Source: Neisseria zalophi
Lineage (GTDB): Bacteria > Pseudomonadota > Gammaproteobacteria > Burkholderiales > Neisseriaceae
NCBI RefSeq assembly: GCF_008807015.1
Contig: NZ_CP031700.1
Location: forward strand, 2,319,014 to 2,383,013
Direction: 5' to 3'
Length of the DNA stretch: 64,000 bases
The notes under the pieces are model-generated. The model ran no database searches. It saw only the letters and a list, made by a program, of their open reading frames with translations, and was not told the origin of the DNA. Below, one piece after another: positions 1 through 10,302 of this stretch. Each line of letters begins with the position of its first letter. Within the stretch, counting starts at the first letter, position 1. The position numbers and the translations under genes were made by a program.

Positions 1-96
1 AACAACATGATCATTTTCCAGTTTTACTTTAAAAGTTGCATTAGGTAAAGTTTCTAAAATTTCACCCTGCATTTGTATGGTATCTTCTTTAGCCAT
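1..96 (-). CDS. infA: Translation initiation factor IF-1, C-terminus cut by window edge
   Basis: The reverse strand from base 96 to base 1 encodes 32 residues beginning [20 protein letters not shown], the typical N-terminus of IF-1, an OB-fold protein that binds the 30S A site with IF-2 and IF-3. The remaining roughly 40 residues lie beyond base 1. It begins 8 bases after the secY stop codon, so it is the last gene seen in the spc operon. An infA directly downstream of secY is the usual arrangement in beta-proteobacteria. Identification rests on sequence plus position and is secure despite truncation. Confidence 0.93.
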   Translation of the reverse strand, partial: MAKEDTIQMQGEILETLPNATFKVKLENDHVV

Positions 97-103
97 ATTA
101 TAT

Positions 104-1417
104 TTACTTATGAGTTAATGATTTCATATCTGAACGCTTAATTAAGTGTTCATACTGCTGAGTCACTTTATATGCATCAATTTGAGTACTAAAATCCATT
201 GTCACCACCACTAAAATAAGTAGTGATGTACCACCTAAATAAAAAGGAATATTCAACACTGAAGTTAAAAATTCAGGAATCAAACAAATAATAGTTATGT
301 ATAATGCACCAAACAATGTTAAACGTAAAACAACATTCTCTAAATATTTAGAAGTTTGTACGCCGGGTCTGATACCTGGAACAAATGCACCACTTTTCTT
401 CAAATTCTCAGCCATTTCTTTGGGGCTAAAAACTAATGCAGTGTAAAAATAACAGAAAAAAACTATTGTTGTTGCAAACAATAAAATATAAATTGGCTGG
501 CCATGCTGAAGCATTCCTATAGCTTTTTGAATCCAACTATTTGTATCAACTGAACCAAACCAACTTAATAAAGTAGAAGGGAAAAGAATAATACTAGACG
601 CAAAAATTGGCGGTATAACCCCAGCCATATTTAATTTGAAAGGCATATGAGTATTCTGGCTTTGAATTACTCTATTGCCTAGTTGTCTTTTAGCATATTG
701 CACCGGTATTTTTCTCTGAGCACTTTCAAAATACACAACAATATAAATTAACAATATAACACCAACAACCAAAGACACAGCTGTAAACATACTCATTGCG
801 CCCTGATTTGTTAATGTAATTAATTGAATGATCCCAGAAGGTACTCCGGCAGCAATACCAGCAGTGATTATTAGGGAAATACCATTACCAACACCACGTT
901 CAGTAATTTGTTCACCCAACCACATTAAAAACATAGTACCAGTTACCAAACAAACAACGGTAGAAATAAAGAATTCCAGTTGAGAAACTACTACTATATT
1001 TTGCTGAAAAACAAATGTAGCTACACCAAAACTTTGCATTATTGCTAATAATACAGTACCGTACCGTGTATATTTGGTTATAGTCTTACGACCAGCTTCT
1101 CCTTCTTTCTTCAAAGCCTTTAACGAAGGAAGAATTTCAGAAGCCAATTGGACGATAATTGATGCCGAAATATATGGCATAATACCAATCGCAAAAATAC
1201 TAAAGCGCTCCAGTGACCCTCCTGAAAACATATTCAACATTCCCAGAATGCCACTGCTTGCACTTTCATAAAGCTTAGCCAATGCAGCTGCATCAACTCC
1301 AGGCACAGGTATATGCGCACCAATACGAAAAACAATTAATGCGCCCAATAAAAATACTAAACGTTTTTTTAAATCTCCGAACTTAGTCGGACCTGATAAT
1401 TTTAGTTGATTCGCCAC
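104..1417 (-). CDS. secY: Preprotein translocase subunit SecY
   Basis: This encodes a 437-residue multi-spanning membrane protein, the channel subunit of the SecYEG translocon that moves unfolded proteins across or into the inner membrane. Length and about ten hydrophobic segments match the family. The N-terminal stretch with the segment [13 protein letters not shown] and the cytoplasmic loop ending [17 protein letters not shown] are characteristic. It lies between rplO and infA in the spc operon, 12 bases after rplO, and would be co-transcribed with the ribosomal proteins. No anomaly is seen. Confidence 0.97.
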   Translation of the reverse strand: MANQLKLSGPTKFGDLKKRLVFLLGALIVFRIGAHIPVPGVDAAALAKLYESASSGILGMLNMFSGGSLERFSIFAIGIMPYISASIIVQLASEILPSLKALKKEGEAGRKTITKYTRYGTVLLAIMQSFGVATFVFQQNIVVVSQLEFFISTVVCLVTGTMFLMWLGEQITERGVGNGISLIITAGIAAGVPSGIIQLITLTNQGAMSMFTAVSLVVGVILLIYIVVYFESAQRKIPVQYAKRQLGNRVIQSQNTHMPFKLNMAGVIPPIFASSIILFPSTLLSWFGSVDTNSWIQKAIGMLQHGQPIYILLFATTIVFFCYFYTALVFSPKEMAENLKKSGAFVPGIRPGVQTSKYLENVVLRLTLFGALYITIICLIPEFLTSVLNIPFYLGGTSLLILVVVTMDFSTQIDAYKVTQQYEHLIKRSDMKSLTHK

Positions 1418-1429
1418 TTAATATAAGCC

Positions 1430-1864
1430 TTATTCTTCTACTTTGCCACCAGCAGCTTCAATCAAAGATTTCGCACCTTTTGTGGCTTTAATACCTTTTA
1501 AAGTAATCGCCTTACCAATAGAGCCAGTTGCAATTACTTTAACATTAGCAATATTAGTATTTACCAATCCTGCTTGCTTAAGAACTAATAAATCAATTTG
1601 ATCAACAGCAATTGAATCCAAATCCTTCAAACTCACTTCTGCTGTAGAATTTGCAGTTAACGATTTAAAGCCGCGTTTCGGCAAACGGCGCTGTAAAGGC
1701 ATTTGACCGCCTTCGAAACCTACTTTATGAAAACCACCGGCCCGACTTTTTTGGCCTTTATGGCCACGGCCACCGGTTTTACCCAACCCACTACCAATAC
1801 CACGACCAACACGTCGTTTAGCATGAGTTGAACCTTCTGCAGGCTGAATAGTATTTAAATACAT
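1430..1864 (-). CDS. rplO: 50S ribosomal protein L15
   Basis: A 144-residue basic protein with the glycine/arginine-rich N-terminal region typical of L15 (segment [21 protein letters not shown] near residues 17-37), which binds 23S rRNA late in 50S assembly. Length is normal for the family. Its start follows the rpmD stop by a single base, as expected for tightly coupled translation in the spc operon. Position between rpmD and secY agrees with the standard gene order. Confidence 0.97.
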   Translation of the reverse strand: MYLNTIQPAEGSTHAKRRVGRGIGSGLGKTGGRGHKGQKSRAGGFHKVGFEGGQMPLQRRLPKRGFKSLTANSTAEVSLKDLDSIAVDQIDLLVLKQAGLVNTNIANVKVIATGSIGKAITLKGIKATKGAKSLIEAAGGKVEE

Positions 1865-1865
1865 T

Positions 1866-2051
1866 TTACGACTCCACTTTTAAAAGGTAACTGATTTTAT
1901 TGATCATGCCACGATTTTCTGGAGTATCCAACACTTCTACTGTATGTTCACGATGACGTAATCCTAAGCCACGTGCACAATCTCGATGAGCTTGAATAGT
2001 ACCAATCAGGCTTTTAGCTAAAGTTACTTTAATCGTTTTCGCTTCACTCAT
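1866..2051 (-). CDS. rpmD: 50S ribosomal protein L30
   Basis: A 61-residue protein matching bacterial L30 in length and in the conserved core ([20 protein letters not shown]), a small 50S component. Its start overlaps the end of rpsE by 8 bases, suggesting translational coupling. It sits between rpsE and rplO as in the canonical spc operon. Identification is secure from length, context and sequence. Confidence 0.96.
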   Translation of the reverse strand: MSEAKTIKVTLAKSLIGTIQAHRDCARGLGLRHREHTVEVLDTPENRGMINKISYLLKVES

Positions 2052-2562
2052 GACTTACTCCTAAAATATCTTCAACATTCAAACCACGCTTAGCAGCAAT
2101 ATCAGCTGGAGTATATAATTTACCCAAGCCATTCAAAGTGGCTCTTACAATATTGTAAGGGTTAGTAGAACCATGAACTTTAGCAGAGATATTATGGATC
2201 CCCATTGCATCAAAAACCAAACGCATAGGACCGCCTGCTTTTACACCACTACCTTCTTTTGCAGGTTGCATAAATACACGGGTTGCACCATGTTTACCAA
2301 TTACTTCATGATGAATGGTTCCATTTTTTAATGGAACTTTAATCATTGAACGACGGGCTTGATCCATAGCTTTTTGAACAGCTACAGGTACTTCCTTAGA
2401 TTTACCTTTACCCATTCCGATTCGACCATCACCATCACCAACAACAGTCAAAGCAGAAAAGGCCATTATACGTCCACCTTTAACTACTTTAGTTACACGG
2501 TTAACAGCTACCATTTTCTCAATAAAGCCATCACCACGTTCTTCAATATCATGTTTTGCCAT
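2044..2562 (-). CDS. rpsE: 30S ribosomal protein S5
   Basis: A 172-residue protein with the S5 RNA-binding domain, including the segment [20 protein letters not shown] followed by [19 protein letters not shown] in its first half. S5 helps decoding fidelity and 30S assembly. Length is standard. It lies 16 bases after rplR and overlaps rpmD by 8 bases within the spc operon. No unusual residues are noticed. Confidence 0.97.
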   Translation of the reverse strand: MAKHDIEERGDGFIEKMVAVNRVTKVVKGGRIMAFSALTVVGDGDGRIGMGKGKSKEVPVAVQKAMDQARRSMIKVPLKNGTIHHEVIGKHGATRVFMQPAKEGSGVKAGGPMRLVFDAMGIHNISAKVHGSTNPYNIVRATLNGLGKLYTPADIAAKRGLNVEDILGVSHE

Positions 2563-2578
2563 TTAAATCTCCAATCCT

Positions 2579-2932
2579 TTAAAAGCTCAAGCCATTCTCA
2601 CGAGCAGCTTCTGCTAAAGCTTTCACACGACCATGATATTGAAAACCTGAACGATCGAAAGCAACTTTATCGACACCAACAGCTTTAGCTTTTTCAGCAA
2701 TACGTCTACCAACAGCTACAGCCGCCTCAACAGTGCTACCAGACTTCAAACTATCTTTCAAATCAGATTCCAATGTGGATGCCTGAGCTAACACTTTGTC
2801 ACCCTCAGCATTGATAATCTGAGCATAAATATGGCTATTTGATCGGAACACACACAATCTAACCATTTTCAAATCCGCAATATGAGCACGGGTTTTACGT
2901 GCACGGCGGAGTCGAGTTGTACGTTTATTCAT
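2579..2932 (-). CDS. rplR: 50S ribosomal protein L18
   Basis: A 117-residue basic protein whose N-terminus ([20 protein letters not shown]) and C-terminal [20 protein letters not shown] are diagnostic for L18, which binds 5S rRNA together with L5 and L25. Length is normal. The gene lies between rplF and rpsE with 13-16 base gaps, so it belongs to the same polycistronic unit. Confidence 0.97.
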   Translation of the reverse strand: MNKRTTRLRRARKTRAHIADLKMVRLCVFRSNSHIYAQIINAEGDKVLAQASTLESDLKDSLKSGSTVEAAVAVGRRIAEKAKAVGVDKVAFDRSGFQYHGRVKALAEAARENGLSF

Positions 2933-2945
2933 TAAAGAACCTCAA

Positions 2946-3479
2946 TTATTTTTTCTTGGCTTCTTTCATTACCACCACTTCGCCTACATAGCGAACACCT
3001 TTACCTTTATAAGGCTCAGGAGATCTATAAGAACGAATTTCAGCGGCCACTTGACCAATAACCTGTTTATCGGGACCAGTTAGAACAATTTCTGTTTGGC
3101 TAGGAGTTTGAACTGAAACACCTTCTGGCATTTCATAAACAATTGGATGAGAAAAACCTAAAGATAAATTTAAAGTTTTACCTTGTGCCTGAGCTCTATA
3201 ACCAACACCAATTAATTGTAATTTTTTCTCAAAGCCTTCAGATACGCCTTTAACCATATTATTAATTAAAGCACGAACAGTACCAGACATAGCATTTGCA
3301 TGTTTGCTGTTATTTTTTGCAGAAAACATTAACTGCCCATCTTTCAGCTCAACTGATACATCATCGGTCATTGGTAAAGACAACTCACCATTTTTACCTT
3401 TAACCGTAATAACATCTGTTCCAAATTTAACATCAACCCCAGCAGGAACAGTCACTGGATTTTTAGCTACACGTGACAT
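2946..3479 (-). CDS. rplF: 50S ribosomal protein L6
   Basis: A 177-residue protein with two L6-type repeats; the conserved C-terminal signature around [16 protein letters not shown] (residues about 154-169) is present. L6 binds near the sarcin-ricin loop and the factor-binding site of the 50S subunit. It follows rpsH by 13 bases and precedes rplR in canonical spc order. Confidence 0.97.
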   Translation of the reverse strand: MSRVAKNPVTVPAGVDVKFGTDVITVKGKNGELSLPMTDDVSVELKDGQLMFSAKNNSKHANAMSGTVRALINNMVKGVSEGFEKKLQLIGVGYRAQAQGKTLNLSLGFSHPIVYEMPEGVSVQTPSQTEIVLTGPDKQVIGQVAAEIRSYRSPEPYKGKGVRYVGEVVVMKEAKKK

Positions 3480-3492
3480 CTTTTATTCTCCA

Positions 3493-3885
3493 CTAGGCAA
3501 CAATGCATAATAACTCACCACCCACTCCTTCAGAGCGTGCTTTACGATCAGTCATTACACCTTTAGAAGTACTTACAATAGCGACACCCAAACCATTCAT
3601 TACGTTTGGAATATCATTTGAAGCTTTATAAATACGCAAACCAGGGCGAGATACGCGTTTAATTTGCTCAATTACAGGACGACCTGCATAATATTTCAAT
3701 TGAATCTCCAATATTGGCTTCATATCGGCAGAAACTTGAAAATCTTCAATATAGCCTTCTTCTTTTAAAACTTGTGCAATTGCACATTTTAATTTAGAAG
3801 ATGGCATAGCAACTGAAATTTTATTTGCACGCTGTGCATTTCGGATACGAGTCAACATATCGGAAATAGGATCATGCATACTCAT
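3493..3885 (-). CDS. rpsH: 30S ribosomal protein S8
   Basis: A 130-residue protein beginning [20 protein letters not shown] and ending in the S8 signature [21 protein letters not shown]8 is a primary 16S rRNA-binding protein. In E. coli it is also the translational repressor of the spc operon, acting at the rplE start; whether that applies here was not tested. It is flanked by rpsN and rplF. Confidence 0.97.
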   Translation of the reverse strand: MSMHDPISDMLTRIRNAQRANKISVAMPSSKLKCAIAQVLKEEGYIEDFQVSADMKPILEIQLKYYAGRPVIEQIKRVSRPGLRIYKASNDIPNVMNGLGVAIVSTSKGVMTDRKARSEGVGGELLCIVA

Positions 3886-3899
3886 AACTAATACTCCTA

Positions 3900-4205
3900 T
3901 TACCAGCTAGCTTTAACAACACCCGGAATCTCGCCACGCATAGCAATTTCACGGATTTTAATACGACCCAAACCGAATTTACGGAAAGTGCCACGAGGAC
4001 GACCAGTCAATGCGCATCTGCGACGCTGACGAACTGGTGCAGCATTGCGCGGGATTGCCTGTAATTTTAAACGCGCTTCAAAACGCTCTTCATCTGAAGC
4101 ATTTGAATCATTAATGACAGCAAAGATAGCCTCACGTTTGGCAGCATATTTTTTAGCCAAAGCAATGCGTTTCAATTCGCGATTAACAAGTGCTTTTTTA
4201 GCCAT
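3900..4205 (-). CDS. rpsN: 30S ribosomal protein S14 (zinc-independent long form)
   Basis: A 101-residue S14 with the C-terminal signature [20 protein letters not shown]. The length and the lack of a CxxC...CxxC pair mark it as the long, zinc-independent type. It lies 3 bases after the rplE stop and 14 bases before rpsH, in canonical spc order. Confidence 0.96.
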   Translation of the reverse strand: MAKKALVNRELKRIALAKKYAAKREAIFAVINDSNASDEERFEARLKLQAIPRNAAPVRQRRRCALTGRPRGTFRKFGLGRIKIREIAMRGEIPGVVKASW

Positions 4206-4208
4206 GAA

Positions 4209-4748
4209 TTATCCTTTAAAGGGAAACTTGAATAATGATAGTAAAGCTTTTGCTTCTTCATCTGTTTTAGCAGTTGTAGTAATGGTAATATTCAAACCAC
4301 GTAAAGCGTCAATTTTATCATATTCAATTTCAGGGAAAATAATCTGCTCGCGAATACCCATATTGTAGTTACCACTACCATCAAAAGACTTACCACTTAC
4401 ACCACGGAAGTCACGAACACGAGGTAACGCAATTGTCACCAACCGGTCTAAAAATTCAAACATTTGTTCGCGGCGTAAAGTAACTTTACATCCTACCGGA
4501 TAATTATCACGAATTTTAAACCCAGCAATTGATTTACGAGCAACAGTCACAACTGGCTTTTGCCCAGCGATTTTCTCTAAGTCAGAAACCGCATGCTCCA
4601 TTACTTTCTTATCAGCAACTGCTTCACCAACACCCATATTTAAAGTAATTTTTTCAATACGGGGCACTTCCATAATTGATTTATAGTTAAATTGCTTCAT
4701 CAATTCAGGAACAACTGTGCTGTTATAAAACTCTCTCAAACGAGCCAT
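4209..4748 (-). CDS. rplE: 50S ribosomal protein L5
   Basis: A 179-residue protein with the L5 signature in segments [14 protein letters not shown] (about residues 31-44) and [18 protein letters not shown]5 binds 5S rRNA and contacts the P-site tRNA. Length is standard. It is placed between rplX and rpsN with very short gaps, as in the conserved operon. Confidence 0.97.
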   Translation of the reverse strand: MARLREFYNSTVVPELMKQFNYKSIMEVPRIEKITLNMGVGEAVADKKVMEHAVSDLEKIAGQKPVVTVARKSIAGFKIRDNYPVGCKVTLRREQMFEFLDRLVTIALPRVRDFRGVSGKSFDGSGNYNMGIREQIIFPEIEYDKIDALRGLNITITTTAKTDEEAKALLSLFKFPFKG

Positions 4749-4757
4749 ATTATCTCC

Positions 4758-5081
4758 TTATGCCCCAATGATAGAGCCATTAGATTTAAAAAAGCGAACA
4801 CGTTTAACTTTACCATCGCTCTCGATCAGCTTAACGCCAACGCGGTCTGCTTTATTTGTCTCAGGGTTTACAATAGCAACATTTGAAATGGCTAAAGGCA
4901 TATTTTTTACCACAATACCACCTTCAATGCCGCGCATAGGGTTTGGTTTTTGATGACGCTTAACGACATTTACGCCATCAATAACAATTTTATCACCCAA
5001 AACCTTAACAACCTCACCTTGCTTGCCTTTATCCTTACCGGCAATAACAATAACTTTGTCACCTTTAATTATTTTGTTCAT
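4758..5081 (-). CDS. rplX: 50S ribosomal protein L24
   Basis: A 107-residue protein starting [20 protein letters not shown], the KOW-motif N-terminus of L24, which nucleates 50S assembly. An upstream GTG (5090) and ATG (5087) in the same frame would add two or three residues. The ATG at 5081 is preferred because the ribosome-binding sequence AAGGAG lies 8 bases upstream of it, against about 2 bases for the earlier ATG, and because 107 residues is close to the usual L24 length. It follows rplN. Confidence 0.95.
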   Translation of the reverse strand: MNKIIKGDKVIVIAGKDKGKQGEVVKVLGDKIVIDGVNVVKRHQKPNPMRGIEGGIVVKNMPLAISNVAIVNPETNKADRVGVKLIESDGKVKRVRFFKSNGSIIGA

Positions 5082-5093
5082 CGTCATCACTCC

Positions 5094-5462
5094 TTACAAA
5101 ACTTCAGGTGCCAATGAAACAATTTTCATAAAGCGCTCGGTACGTAACTCACGAGTTACCGGACCAAAAATACGCGTACCTAAAGGTTCCAATTTATTGT
5201 TTAACAAAACAGCGGCATTATTATCAAATTTAATTAATGCTCCATCAGTACGACGAACACCTTTGGCCGTACGCACAACCACAGCATTATAAACATCACC
5301 TTTTTTAACACGACCTCTAGGGGCCGCATCTTTAACTGCGACTTTAATAATATCACCAACTGAGGCATAACGACGCTTCGAGCCGCCTAAAACTTTGATA
5401 CACATAACACGACGCGCACCAGAATTGTCAGCCACACCTAAAATGGTCTGCATTTGAATCAT
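5094..5462 (-). CDS. rplN: 50S ribosomal protein L14
   Basis: A 122-residue protein beginning [20 protein letters not shown], the canonical L14 N-terminus. L14 forms the intersubunit bridge region and is a binding site for silencing factor RsfS. It is the first gene of the spc part of the superoperon: 238 bases with no gene separate it from rpsQ upstream, the position at which S10 and spc are separate operons in E. coli. Confidence 0.97.
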   Translation of the reverse strand: MIQMQTILGVADNSGARRVMCIKVLGGSKRRYASVGDIIKVAVKDAAPRGRVKKGDVYNAVVVRTAKGVRRTDGALIKFDNNAAVLLNNKLEPLGTRIFGPVTRELRTERFMKIVSLAPEVL

Positions 5463-5700
5463 TTTATTACCTTTTTAAAAACCAACTTAATTTACCTTTT
5501 TCAAACCATCTACTAACACATTTATTAATAATTTGGCAGTAGTTGTTTGAAACCTATCTAGGGTTCTAGTAAACCAGTCTTGGATCCCGAAGGGGAAGAA
5601 ACTTTCAGAGGAAATTTGAAAGATAAGAAACGAAGTTTACATATAAATCAAAATTTATGCAACACTTCGTTTCTTTATTAAAACCGTACTGTATTAATTT
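5463..5700 (-). promoter_or_regulatory. S10/spc operon boundary spacer with inverted repeat
   Basis: A 238-base spacer interrupts otherwise nearly gapless ribosomal genes. It holds a perfect 12-bp inverted repeat, AAGAAACGAAGT at 5625-5636 and its complement at 5664-5675, separated by 27 bases. In the direction of transcription (minus) the 3' arm is followed by a pyrimidine-rich but not pure-T stretch, so it is a poor intrinsic terminator. The rest is AT-rich with a short GC-rich patch (5581-5597). In E. coli the spc promoter lies at this junction; a spc promoter or an attenuator here is an inference. I could not place a good -35/-10 pair. Confidence 0.5.
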
Positions 5701-5964
5701 TTAAACAGCACGTGCTTTTTCCACTAGGTCTTTAACGATCCAAGATTTCGTTTTAGATAACGGACGAGTTTCAGCAATGACCACAATATCGCCAATTCCA
5801 TATTGATTTTGCTCATCATGTGCATGAATCTTAGATGAACGACGTATAATTTTTCCATACAAAGGATGTTTTACTTTACGCTCAACTAAAACTGTTACCG
5901 TTTTATCCATTTTGTCGCTAATGACTTTGCCTTGCAAAGTACGGATATTTTTTACTTCGCTCAT
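5701..5964 (-). CDS. rpsQ: 30S ribosomal protein S17
   Basis: An 87-residue OB-fold protein with the S17 core ([20 protein letters not shown] and [20 protein letters not shown]). S17 is a primary 16S rRNA-binding protein. Its ATG overlaps the rpmC stop codon by one base (TAATG arrangement), indicating coupling. It is the last gene of the S10 part of the cluster before the spacer. Confidence 0.97.
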   Translation of the reverse strand: MSEVKNIRTLQGKVISDKMDKTVTVLVERKVKHPLYGKIIRRSSKIHAHDEQNQYGIGDIVVIAETRPLSKTKSWIVKDLVEKARAV

Positions 5965-6155
5965 TATTTAACACCTTTTTCAGTTAAGATGGTTTTAATA
6001 CGAGCAATATCACGACGTACCCGCTTCATTTCACTTGACTTACCCAATTGGCCTGTAGCATTTTGCATACGTAAGCCAAATTGTGTTTTCAGCAAATCAA
6101 GTAAATCTGCATTTAATTGCTCAATGGACTTATCTTTCAATTCATTCGCTTTCAT
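5964..6155 (-). CDS. rpmC: 50S ribosomal protein L29
   Basis: A 63-residue helical protein with the L29 pattern ([18 protein letters not shown] and an arginine-rich [11 protein letters not shown] near the end). L29 sits at the peptide exit tunnel with L23, near the docking site for trigger factor and SRP. Both ends overlap neighbours by one base, so rplP, rpmC and rpsQ should be translationally coupled. Confidence 0.96.
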   Translation of the reverse strand: MKANELKDKSIEQLNADLLDLLKTQFGLRMQNATGQLGKSSEMKRVRRDIARIKTILTEKGVK

Positions 6156-6571
6156 TATTGACCTACCTGTCTTACTACAAACACTGTTGGAATAGGCAAT
6201 TTAGCTGAAGCCAATTGAAAGGCTTCTCTAGCCAAAGTCTCAGGTACTCCATCCATTTCATACAGCATTTTACCAGGCTGAATTTCTGCCACATAGTATT
6301 CGGGAGAACCTTTACCGCCACCCATACGCACTTCAGCGGGTTTTGATGTAATCGGTTTATCAGGAAACACTCTGATCCAAATACGTCCGCCACGCTTAAT
6401 ATGACGAGTCATAGTACGACGAGCAGCTTCAATTTGACGAGCAGTAAGACGACCTCGACCCACTGCTTTTAAACCAAACTCACCAAAGCTAACCTTGTTA
6501 CCACGGGTAGCAATACCGGTATTGCGGCCTTTATGCTGTTTGCGATATTTCAGTCTAGTTGGCTGCAGCAT
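6155..6571 (-). CDS. rplP: 50S ribosomal protein L16
   Basis: A 138-residue protein starting [20 protein letters not shown] and containing the L16 signature [20 protein letters not shown]16 organises the A-site region of the 50S subunit. A GTG at 6580 in the same frame would add three residues; the ATG at 6571 is chosen because it gives the usual length and N-terminus. It overlaps the end of rpsC by 17 bases. Confidence 0.96.
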   Translation of the reverse strand: MLQPTRLKYRKQHKGRNTGIATRGNKVSFGEFGLKAVGRGRLTARQIEAARRTMTRHIKRGGRIWIRVFPDKPITSKPAEVRMGGGKGSPEYYVAEIQPGKMLYEMDGVPETLAREAFQLASAKLPIPTVFVVRQVGQ

Positions 6572-7256
6572 GACGACCACCTGCCTTTCTTTGTCTTTTC
6601 TCTTGTCCGGATTTTACTTGTGTCGCTTTTTCATTACCTTCACCGGTATAAACCCAAACTTTCAAACCCAACACACCGTAAGTTGTATGTGCTTCACTGG
6701 TAGCATAATCAACATTAGCACGCAGAGTATGTAGAGGCACACGTCCTTCACGATACCACTCGCTACGCGCAATATCAGCACCATTCAAACGGCCGGAAGT
6801 CATAATTTTAATGCCCTTAGCACCAACACGCATAGCATTTTGCATAGCACGTTTCATAGCGCGACGGAATTGAACACGTTTTTCCAACTGCTGAGCAATA
6901 CTGTCAGCAATAATTTGTGCATCCAACTCAGGCTTGCGGATTTCTTCAATATTTACATGAACGGGAACACCCATCAATTTTTGCAAATCACGCTTCAAAA
7001 TTTCAATATCTTCACCTTTTTTACCAATAACCACACCCGGACGGGCAGAGTGAATGGTAATACGTGCAGATTTTGCCGGGCGCTCGATAACAACACGGCC
7101 AACAGAGGCATTAGCTAAGCGCTTGCGCAGATATTCTCTTACATCAATATCTTGTTTCAATACTGTTGGAAAGTCTCCGCTTTTTGCAAACCATTTTGAA
7201 GACCAGTCTTTAGTTACCGCCAAGCGAAAGCCTGTAGGATTAATCTTTTGTCCCAT
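6555..7256 (-). CDS. rpsC: 30S ribosomal protein S3
   Basis: A 233-residue protein with the N-terminus [20 protein letters not shown], a KH domain in the first half ([20 protein letters not shown]) and the C-terminal S3 signature around [21 protein letters not shown]3 lines the mRNA entry channel. A basic C-terminal tail ([13 protein letters not shown]) is present. It lies 9 bases after rplV. Confidence 0.97.
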   Translation of the reverse strand: MGQKINPTGFRLAVTKDWSSKWFAKSGDFPTVLKQDIDVREYLRKRLANASVGRVVIERPAKSARITIHSARPGVVIGKKGEDIEILKRDLQKLMGVPVHVNIEEIRKPELDAQIIADSIAQQLEKRVQFRRAMKRAMQNAMRVGAKGIKIMTSGRLNGADIARSEWYREGRVPLHTLRANVDYATSEAHTTYGVLGLKVWVYTGEGNEKATQVKSGQEKRQRKAGGRHAAAN

Positions 7257-7265
7257 AGCTTTTCC

Positions 7266-7595
7266 TTAATTACCTACTGTCACATTAATATGACAAGTTT
7301 GTTTTTCGATGCGGTTACCACGACCTTTAGCACGCGCCTGAAAACGTTTCAGACTCGGGCCTTTGTCAACAAAAATGGTGACCACTTTCAGCTCATCAAT
7401 ATCAGCACCTTCGTTATGCTCTGCATTTGCAATAGCTGATTCCAGTACTTTTTTGATTAACTCAGCACCTTTTTTAGGGCTGAATGCCAAGATATTTAAA
7501 GCTTGGGCAACGTCTTTGCCACGAATCATATCTGCAACCAATCTGGCTTTTTGTGCAGAAATACGGGCGTTTTTATGTTGTGCATTTACTCTCAT
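7266..7595 (-). CDS. rplV: 50S ribosomal protein L22
   Basis: A 109-residue protein with the L22 hairpin and C-terminal signature ([20 protein letters not shown] then [14 protein letters not shown]). The extended loop of L22 lines the exit tunnel and is a known site of macrolide-resistance changes in other species; no duplication or deletion is apparent here. It lies between rpsS and rpsC. Confidence 0.97.
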   Translation of the reverse strand: MRVNAQHKNARISAQKARLVADMIRGKDVAQALNILAFSPKKGAELIKKVLESAIANAEHNEGADIDELKVVTIFVDKGPSLKRFQARAKGRGNRIEKQTCHINVTVGN

Positions 7596-7603
7596 GATTC
7601 ACC

Positions 7604-7882
7604 TTATTTCTTTTTAGCCTTTTTATCGGCCAAATGGCCTTTAAAGGTACGGGTCAATGAGAATTCACCTAATTTATGGCCAACCATATTATCACTGATG
7701 AAAACAGGAACATGTGTACGTCCGTTGTGTACAGCAATAGTCAAACCGATAAAATCAGGCAGGATAGTAGAACGACGCGACCAAGTTTTAATAGGACGCT
7801 TATCGTTATTTGCACGAGCCGCATCTACTTTTTTGAGCAAATGCAGGTCTACATATGGGCCTTTTTTTAATGAACGAGCCAT
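7604..7882 (-). CDS. rpsS: 30S ribosomal protein S19
   Basis: A 92-residue protein starting [20 protein letters not shown] with the S19 signature [21 protein letters not shown]19 forms a complex with S13 in the 30S head. It lies 5 bases after rplB and ends in a basic lysine-rich tail (ADKKAKKK). Standard length and position in the S10 cluster. Confidence 0.97.
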   Translation of the reverse strand: MARSLKKGPYVDLHLLKKVDAARANNDKRPIKTWSRRSTILPDFIGLTIAVHNGRTHVPVFISDNMVGHKLGEFSLTRTFKGHLADKKAKKK

Positions 7883-7887
7883 ATTAA

Positions 7888-8721
7888 TTAACCTTTATTT
7901 GAGTAACGGCGGCGAACAATCATATTGTCCGTGCGTTTGTTATTACGAGTACGGTAACCTTTAGAAGGAGTACCCCATGGGCTAACAGGTTCACGAGCCT
8001 CACCGGTACGGCCTTCACCACCACCATGAGGGTGATCAACCGGGTTCATCACCACACCACGAACAGTCGGACGGATACCACGCCAGCGGTTAGCACCGGC
8101 TTTACCGATTTTCTTCAAGCTTTGCTCTTCATTACCTACTTCACCAATGGTAGCACGGCAATCAACGTGAATCTTACGCACTTCTCCAGAGCGCAAACGC
8201 ACTTGAGCATAAATACCTTCTTTGGCCAACAGAACTGCTGAAGTACCCGCAGAGCGTGCAAGTTGAGCACCTTTACCAGGTTTCATTTCAATACAGTGAA
8301 TGGTTGTACCAACAGGAATATTGCGAATAGGCAAAGTATTACCTGTTTTAATAGCAGACTCGGCACCAGACACCAAAACCGCACCCACTTTAACACCACG
8401 CGGAGCAATGATGTAACGACGCTCACCATCTGCATAGCACAGCAATGCAATGTGCGCAGTACGGTTAGGATCGTATTCAATACGCTCAACTTTAGCAGGA
8501 ATACCATCCTTATTACGCTTAAAGTCTACAATTCTATAATGATGTTTATGACCACCACCTTTGTGACGGGTCGTAATATGACCGTTATTATTGCGGCCGG
8601 CTGTAGAATTTTTCTTCTCCAGCAAGGCTGCATAAGGTGCACCTTTATACAAACCTTCAGTGGTTACACGAACCATGCCGCGACGACCAGCAGAGGTAGG
8701 CTTCATTTTTACAATAGCCAT
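7888..8721 (-). CDS. rplB: 50S ribosomal protein L2
   Basis: A 277-residue protein with the L2 N-terminal RNA-binding domain ([20 protein letters not shown] near residues 42-61) and the C-terminal signature [21 protein letters not shown]2 is close to the peptidyl-transferase centre and needed for subunit association. Length is standard, with rplW 5 bases upstream and rpsS 5 bases downstream. Confidence 0.98.
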   Translation of the reverse strand: MAIVKMKPTSAGRRGMVRVTTEGLYKGAPYAALLEKKNSTAGRNNNGHITTRHKGGGHKHHYRIVDFKRNKDGIPAKVERIEYDPNRTAHIALLCYADGERRYIIAPRGVKVGAVLVSGAESAIKTGNTLPIRNIPVGTTIHCIEMKPGKGAQLARSAGTSAVLLAKEGIYAQVRLRSGEVRKIHVDCRATIGEVGNEEQSLKKIGKAGANRWRGIRPTVRGVVMNPVDHPHGGGEGRTGEAREPVSPWGTPSKGYRTRNNKRTDNMIVRRRYSNKG

Positions 8722-8726
8722 GTTTC

Positions 8727-9047
8727 TTATTCCTTATCTGCAGCTGCAGCAGCGGCTTCCAAATCCAGTTCCTGACCGGCAGCCAAGCTTACATACGCTT
8801 TTTTGACATCACTACGACGACCAACCGTACGTCCGAAACGCTTTGTTTTACCTTTAGTGGTAACGGTGGTAACCGAAGCTACTTTTACATCAAACAACAA
8901 TTCTACGGCAGCTTTGATTTCTTGCTTGGTAGCATTCGCCAAAACTTTAAAAGTCATTTGATTACGTTTTTCAGCCAGCAAATTGCTTTTTTCAGAAACA
9001 ACAGGCGCCAAAATCACTTGAGTTAAACGTTGTTGATTCATACCCAT
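8727..9047 (-). CDS. rplW: 50S ribosomal protein L23
   Basis: A 106-residue protein with L23 signature segments ([19 protein letters not shown] and [20 protein letters not shown]) and an acidic/alanine-rich tail. L23 is the main exit-site contact for trigger factor and SRP. Two in-frame ATGs exist, 9047 and 9041. The AGGAG sequence is only about 2 bases before the first but about 8 before the second, so translation may begin at 9041. It overlaps rplD by 10 bases. Confidence 0.95.
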   Translation of the reverse strand: MGMNQQRLTQVILAPVVSEKSNLLAEKRNQMTFKVLANATKQEIKAAVELLFDVKVASVTTVTTKGKTKRFGRTVGRRSDVKKAYVSLAAGQELDLEAAAAAADKE

Positions 9048-9658
9048 TGCTCCTCTAACTGCGCCACTGCTTCTTTAGTCATCACTACTTTTTTGTAACG
9101 TAACAGACTATAAGGATCAACTTGTTGCGCTTCCAATACCAATACATTAGGCAAGTTACGTGAAGCTAAGTATACGTTCTCATCCAACTGTTTGGTTACA
9201 AAAAGAACTTGTTCCATACCAAGATTTTTTACTTGCTCGGCAAAAACTTTGGTTTTAGGCGTATCAACACTCAATGCCTCAATAGCAAACAAACGCTCGT
9301 CGCGCGCCAATTGAGACAAAATCGTTGCCATACCTGCACGGTACATTTTACGGTTAACTTTTTGAGTGAAATTTTCATCAGGTTTATTCGGAAATGCACG
9401 ACCACCTTTACGCCATAACGGAGAAGATGTCATACCAGAACGTGCACGACCGGTACCTTTTTGACGCCACGGTTTTTTCGTAGAGTGTTTTACTTCGGCA
9501 CGTGTTTTTTGCGCACGGTTACCTGAACGGGCATTTGCCAAGAAGGCATTTACCAGTTGATGAACCAATGCTTCATTATATTCACGACCGAACAAAGCAT
9601 CAGAAACAGACAAGCCGCCTGAAACCTGACCTTTTGCATCAATTAATTTCAATTCCAT
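9038..9658 (-). CDS. rplD: 50S ribosomal protein L4
   Basis: A 206-residue protein with the conserved loop [20 protein letters not shown] and [20 protein letters not shown] near residues 44-85, which reaches into the exit tunnel. In E. coli L4 represses its own S10 operon through the leader and also affects RNase E; such feedback has not been shown here. Its start overlaps the rplC stop by one base. Confidence 0.97.
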   Translation of the reverse strand: MELKLIDAKGQVSGGLSVSDALFGREYNEALVHQLVNAFLANARSGNRAQKTRAEVKHSTKKPWRQKGTGRARSGMTSSPLWRKGGRAFPNKPDENFTQKVNRKMYRAGMATILSQLARDERLFAIEALSVDTPKTKVFAEQVKNLGMEQVLFVTKQLDENVYLASRNLPNVLVLEAQQVDPYSLLRYKKVVMTKEAVAQLEEQWV

Positions 9659-10302
9659 TACGCACCTACTTTCACGCTGGGACGCACTACCACATCACCG
9701 TTTACAGCACCGGGAACCGCGCCTTTTACCAACAGAAGCTGACGTTCTGCATCCACTCGTACAATTTCTAAGTTCTGTACAGTTGATTTGGTATTGCCGT
9801 ATTGTCCGGCCATACGTTTACCAGGGAATACACGACCGGGATCCTGAGCCATACCGATAGAACCAGGAACACGATGTGAACGCGAGTTACCATGTGAAGT
9901 ACGTTGAGCACCGAAATTATGGCGTTTAATAGTACCTGAAAAACCTTTACCTTTAGAGGTGCCGGTTACATCTACCAATTGGCCTGCTTCAAACATAGCA
10001 ACAGTAATTTCGTCGCCGGCTTTCAGCTCGCCTAATTTTTCTTCAGTCAAAGCAAATTCGATCAAACCGCGACCGGCTTCAACACCTGCTTTCGCAAAAT
10101 GTCCGGCATCGGCTTTATTCACGCGATTTGCTTTTTTCTGACCAAAGGTAACTTGAACGGCCGTATAGCCGTCAGCATCTTTGGATTTTACTTGAGTGAC
10201 GCGATTCGCAGACATATCCAACACGGTTACCGGAACAGAAACACCCTGCTCGTCAAACACGCGAGTCATACCTACTTTGCGCCCAACCAGACCTAACGTC
10301 AT
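9658..10302 (-). CDS. rplC: 50S ribosomal protein L3
   Basis: A 214-residue protein with the L3 signatures [20 protein letters not shown] at the N-terminus and [20 protein letters not shown] in the middle, including the glutamine region methylated by PrmB in some species. L3 initiates 50S assembly. It is the first gene of the cluster here: rpsJ, which precedes rplC in many bacteria, is absent from the 429 bases upstream. Confidence 0.97.
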   Translation of the reverse strand: MTLGLVGRKVGMTRVFDEQGVSVPVTVLDMSANRVTQVKSKDADGYTAVQVTFGQKKANRVNKADAGHFAKAGVEAGRGLIEFALTEEKLGELKAGDEITVAMFEAGQLVDVTGTSKGKGFSGTIKRHNFGAQRTSHGNSRSHRVPGSIGMAQDPGRVFPGKRMAGQYGNTKSTVQNLEIVRVDAERQLLLVKGAVPGAVNGDVVVRPSVKVGA

